64,000 nucleotides of DNA from Elmis aenea. Lineage: Eukaryota > Arthropoda > Insecta > Coleoptera > Elmidae. The DNA lies in NCBI GenBank assembly GCA_947652605.1, contig OX393581.1, positions 48,755,924 to 48,819,923 of the forward strand, read 5' to 3'. The notes under the pieces were generated by a model that did not search any database, was not told where the DNA came from, and saw only the letters and a list, made by a program, of their open reading frames with translations. Positions 60,806 through 64,000 of this stretch are shown here, one piece after another; the first letter of the stretch is position 1, and the number at the start of each line of letters is the position of its first letter. The position numbers were made by a program, and so were the translations under genes.

Positions 60806-61390
60806 CCCAAAAAAGGACATCAGCGTTTCCGTTAGTCCTGTGAAATCGTAAGTTCCATCATCTCTTGCCATGCTCAAGCTGCCAAGAACACTGAGAAGTG
60901 CTTCAACATCTACTGTTCCATCTTCCTGAAATAGGTGATTATTTAGCAGGAATTAGGAAGTTTATTTAGCAGCTCATACCTTGCTGAGGCTTCCCAAAAA
61001 TCCTGTTAGAATTGTCGCCAACAAACCTCCACCCCCGCCAGCCGAATCGTCTTTCCCTTCTTCGCCGGTATCAAATTCGACTTGCGTGTTTTTTGGGGTT
61101 GTTGCTTCCTTTTCTCTTTTGTCTACTTCGTTAACTTTAGTCTGGTTTGCTTGAAGTACTTGTTTTGCGATTTTGTTAGGTGCTCTAATAACTTGATTTG
61201 AACGGACCAGAATCTCTGTGTCAACAGAATCTAGTGTTGTCGAAACTGTTGTGTTTTCAGTCAAAAACGTAGAGGTAGAATTCACTAAATCTGAAGTTGA
61301 TAGAGATTCTGTTGCACTTGGTTGTGTAGAAGCTACGATGCCTGAATTATCAGTCGAAGTTCCTTTAGTAGTTGAAGGCGTTGTTGTCTG
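60806..61390 (-). CDS. Gene B, upstream visible exons (61390-60980 and 60925-60806)
   Basis: Exon 61390-60980 has 137 codons. A Thr/Ser-rich, mucin-like region (about residues 1-62) carries sequons NST and NTT. A Lys/Glu-rich middle follows with a third sequon (NQT) and a DKR dibasic site, then an acidic and Gly-rich stretch and a hydrophobic end (LLATILTGFLGSLSK). A 54-bp intron (donor AAG|GTATGA, acceptor CCTATTTCAG) leads to exon 60925-60806, 40 codons beginning EDGTVDVEALLSVLGS and ending LMSFFG, donor GGG|GTATTT. Both exons are symmetric phase 0. The first acceptor is a tandem TAGCAG, so use may differ by one Gln. No start codon with a signal peptide is present, so the 5' end lies upstream, beyond the satellite. 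The protein is likely extracellular; the family is not recognised. Confidence 0.7.
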
Positions 61391-61522
61391 CTAATATGTA
61401 CATTAAAAAAACTTACTATACAGAGTTGACAAAGACAAACCGTTGCAAATCGGAATATAAACTCAAAATATTATTTATCTTCCGCAATTACAAATAAACT
61501 ATACGAGAAACTCACATTGAGC

Positions 61523-61655
61523 CAGAGCTGGACAAGTACTGGCTAAAAATTACTTAAGTCTTAAGTACCAGTACTGATTCTTAAGTACAAGTACTTGCAA
61601 AACGTACTTAATTATTTCTCAAGTACTCTTCAAGTACTTTTTGCAGATATTATTT
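61523..61655. mobile_element. Fragment of a hAT-like element rich in AAGTACT
   Basis: Starts CAGAGCTGGACAAGTACT and contains repeated AAGTACTT/AAGTACC motifs in both orientations, a pattern of insect hAT MITEs. No matching far end was found. It lies just upstream of gene B exon 61390. Confidence 0.4.
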
Positions 61656-61944
61656 AGAGACAACAGCATAACTGATGTTACCAGTACAAAACCCTTTTTG
61701 ATGTCAGCAACCAGTTAAAAATATTATAACAGAATATGTAAATTTTAATTACTTTATAATAGTGAATTATAACAGTTTATTAAAAAAGCAGTTAAAAATT
61801 TTGCACAGGTAAAATTAAAAATGAATTTTGAACCGTTTTCTTATGACATTTTTCTCTAAATTGTACAGTCTGTCATCTGTCACTTTACGGCGTGAAAATG
61901 TATATTTCGATTTTTGAACGCCCTTTGTGTGGTAGACTAAAACA

Positions 61945-64000
61945 GATTTGTTTAACAATATTTTTAACATTGTCGAATGAATAAACCAAAGAAAGTATGA
62001 AAATAACATTGGTGTGTGGTGTACAATCATAAAAGTAAAATTTAAGTTCTGCATTAGGTTTCAGCTGAATTTGTTGCAAATGTAGTTATAAACAATATGT
62101 TGAACGTTGTGACTTTAATAACTAAAGCAATAATGAATATGACATTGGAATGTTGTGTACAATCATAAAACGGGTAAAATTTAAACTCTGCATTAGATTC
62201 CAGCTGAATTTGTTGCAAAACTCGTTATTAAAAATATTTTTAACATTGTCGAATAAATAACCAAAGAAAGAAAGAAAATAACATTAGTGTGGTCTATAAT
62301 CATAAAACGCGTAAAATTTAAACTCTGCATTATACTTCAGCTGAATTTGTTGCAAAACTCGTTATTAACAATATTTTTAACATTGTCGAATGAATAACCA
62401 AAGAAAGGATGAAAATAACATTGGTGTGTTGTGCACAATCATAAAACGCGTAAAATTTAAGTTCTGCATTAGGTTTCAGCTGAATTTGTTGCAAATGTAG
62501 TTATAAACAATATGTTGAACGTTGTGACTTTAATAACTAAAGCAATAATGAATATGACATTGGAATGTTGTGTACAATCATAAAACGCGTAAAATTTAAA
62601 CTCTGCATTAGATTCCAGCTAAATTTGTTGCAAAACTCGTTATTAAAAATATTTTTAACATTGTCGAATGAATAACCAAAGAAAGAAAGAAAATAACATT
62701 GGTGTGTGGTCTATAATCTTAAAACGCGTAAAATTTAAACTCTGCATTATATTTCAGCTGAATTTGTTGCAAAACTCGTTATTAACAATATTTTTAACAT
62801 TGTCGAATGAATAACCAAAGAAAGGATGAAAATAACATTGGTGTGTTGTGCACAATCATAAAACGCGTAAAATTTAAGTTCTGCATTAGGTTTCAGCTAA
62901 ATTTGTTGCAAATGTAGTTATAAACAATATTTTTAACATTGTCAAATGAATAACCAAAGAAAGGATGAAAATAACATTGGTGTGTTGTGCACAATCATAA
63001 AACGCGTAAAATTTAAGTTCTGCATTAGGTTTCAGCTGAATTTGTTGCAAATGTAGTTATAAACAATATTTTGAACGTTGTGACTTTAATAACTAAAGCA
63101 ATAATGAAAATGACATTAGAATGTTGTGAACAATCATAAACGCGTAAAATTTAAACTATGCATTAGATTCCAGCTGAATTTGTTGCAAAACTCGTTATTA
63201 ACAATATTTTTAACATTGTCGAATGAATAACCAAAGAAAGTATGAAAATAACATTAGTGTTTTGTGCACAATCATAAAACGCGCAAAATGTAAACTCTGC
63301 ATTATATTTCAGCTGAATTTGTTGCAAAACTCGTTATTAACAATATTTTTAACATTGTCGAATGAATAACCAAAGAAAGTATGAAAATAACATTGGTGTG
63401 TGGTATACAATCATAAAACGCGCAAAATTTAAACTCTGCATTAGGTTTTAGCTGAATTTGTTGCAAATGTAGTTATAAACAATATTTTTAACATTGTCAA
63501 ATGAATAACCAAAGAAAGGATGAAAATAACATTGGTGTGTGGCATTCAATCATAAAACGCGTAAAATTTAAACTCTGCATTATATTTCAGCTGAATTTGT
63601 TGCAAAACTCGTTATTAACAATGTTTTTTACATTGTCGAATAAATAACCAAAGAAAGTATGAAAATAACATTGGTGTGTTGTCCACAATCATAAAACGCG
63701 TAAAATTTAAGTTCTGCATTAGGTTTCAGCTAAATTTGTTGCAAATGTAGTTATAAACAATATTTTTAACATTGTCAAATGAATAACCAAAGAAAGGATG
63801 AAAATAACATTGGTGTGTTGTCCACAATCATAAAACGCGTAAAATTTAAGTTCTGCATTAGGTTTCAGCTGAATTTGTTGCAAATGTAGTTATAAACAAT
63901 ATTTTGAACGTTGTGACTTTAATAACTAAAGCAATAATGAAAATAACATTGGAATGTTGTGAACAATCATAAACGCGTAAAATTTAAACTATGCATTGGA
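61945..64000. repeat. 139-bp satellite array with higher-order structure, runs off the window
   Basis: The landmark CTGCATTA (or ATGCATTA/G) recurs at 62049, 62188, 62325, 62464, 62603, 62742, 62881, 63020, 63158, 63297, 63436, 63575, 63714, 63853 and 63991, a spacing of 137-139. Four monomer types can be told apart (see findings). The array starts with a partial monomer, has no coding content, and lies upstream of the visible gene B exons, probably within an intron of it. Confidence 0.9.

Noticed and set aside
61815..62079. Minus-strand frames of 79 and 64 codons
   Set aside because: They overlap the start of the satellite array and have no splice links or domain features.

Overview
The window is AT-rich eukaryotic DNA, almost certainly from an insect and possibly a beetle. 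The evidence is small exons with canonical GT-AG introns, decayed insect-type LINE and mariner copies, and very many inverted-repeat (foldback/MITE) elements, several ending in CAGGGTG. No prokaryotic feature, rRNA, tRNA or CRISPR was seen. The species is not identifiable by eye, and beetle is an inference.

Only two genes are supported, both on the minus strand. Gene A (exons 28961-28836, 23304-23203, 18489-18046) encodes a complete 223-residue secreted protein: signal peptide, two dibasic processing sites, a conserved-looking middle and a glycine-rich tail ending in a stop. Gene B (exons from 61390 down to 55875, then probably 15755-15567 and 15390-15256) lacks its 5' end, which lies beyond the window. 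It encodes a Thr/Ser-rich, mucin-like stretch followed by small Gly/Leu-rich modules. Every intron in both genes is phase 0. If the last two exons belong to gene B, gene A sits on the same strand inside a 40-kb gene B intron. The alternative is that they are an alternative 3' end of gene A. No function is recognised for either protein beyond being secreted or extracellular.

Layout. 1-15 kb: LINE fragments (RNase H tail broken by a mariner at 2388-3270; reverse-transcriptase pieces at 5.5-5.9, 7.4-8.7 and 13.7-14.0 kb), foldbacks at 9.5-10.2 and 10.6-11.8 kb, and a 182-bp tandem repeat at 13.0-13.5 kb. 15-29 kb: the 3' exons and gene A, with introns holding concentric inverted repeats (21.5-23.1 kb, with a hAT-type MITE carrying a perfect 8-bp target duplication), a 274-bp tandem array with an inverted arm (24.3-26.4 kb) and a foldback (27.4-28.1 kb). 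29-55 kb: gene A upstream DNA with a GC-richer patch, a foldback with minisatellite arms (30.0-30.6 kb), LINE fragments (32.8-37.1, 39.6 and 51.8-52.7 kb), a hAT transposase remnant (42.5-43.8 kb), several long palindromes and a decayed mariner (52.8-53.8 kb). 55-61.4 kb: six gene B exons. 61.9 kb to the end: a 139-bp satellite with higher-order organisation.
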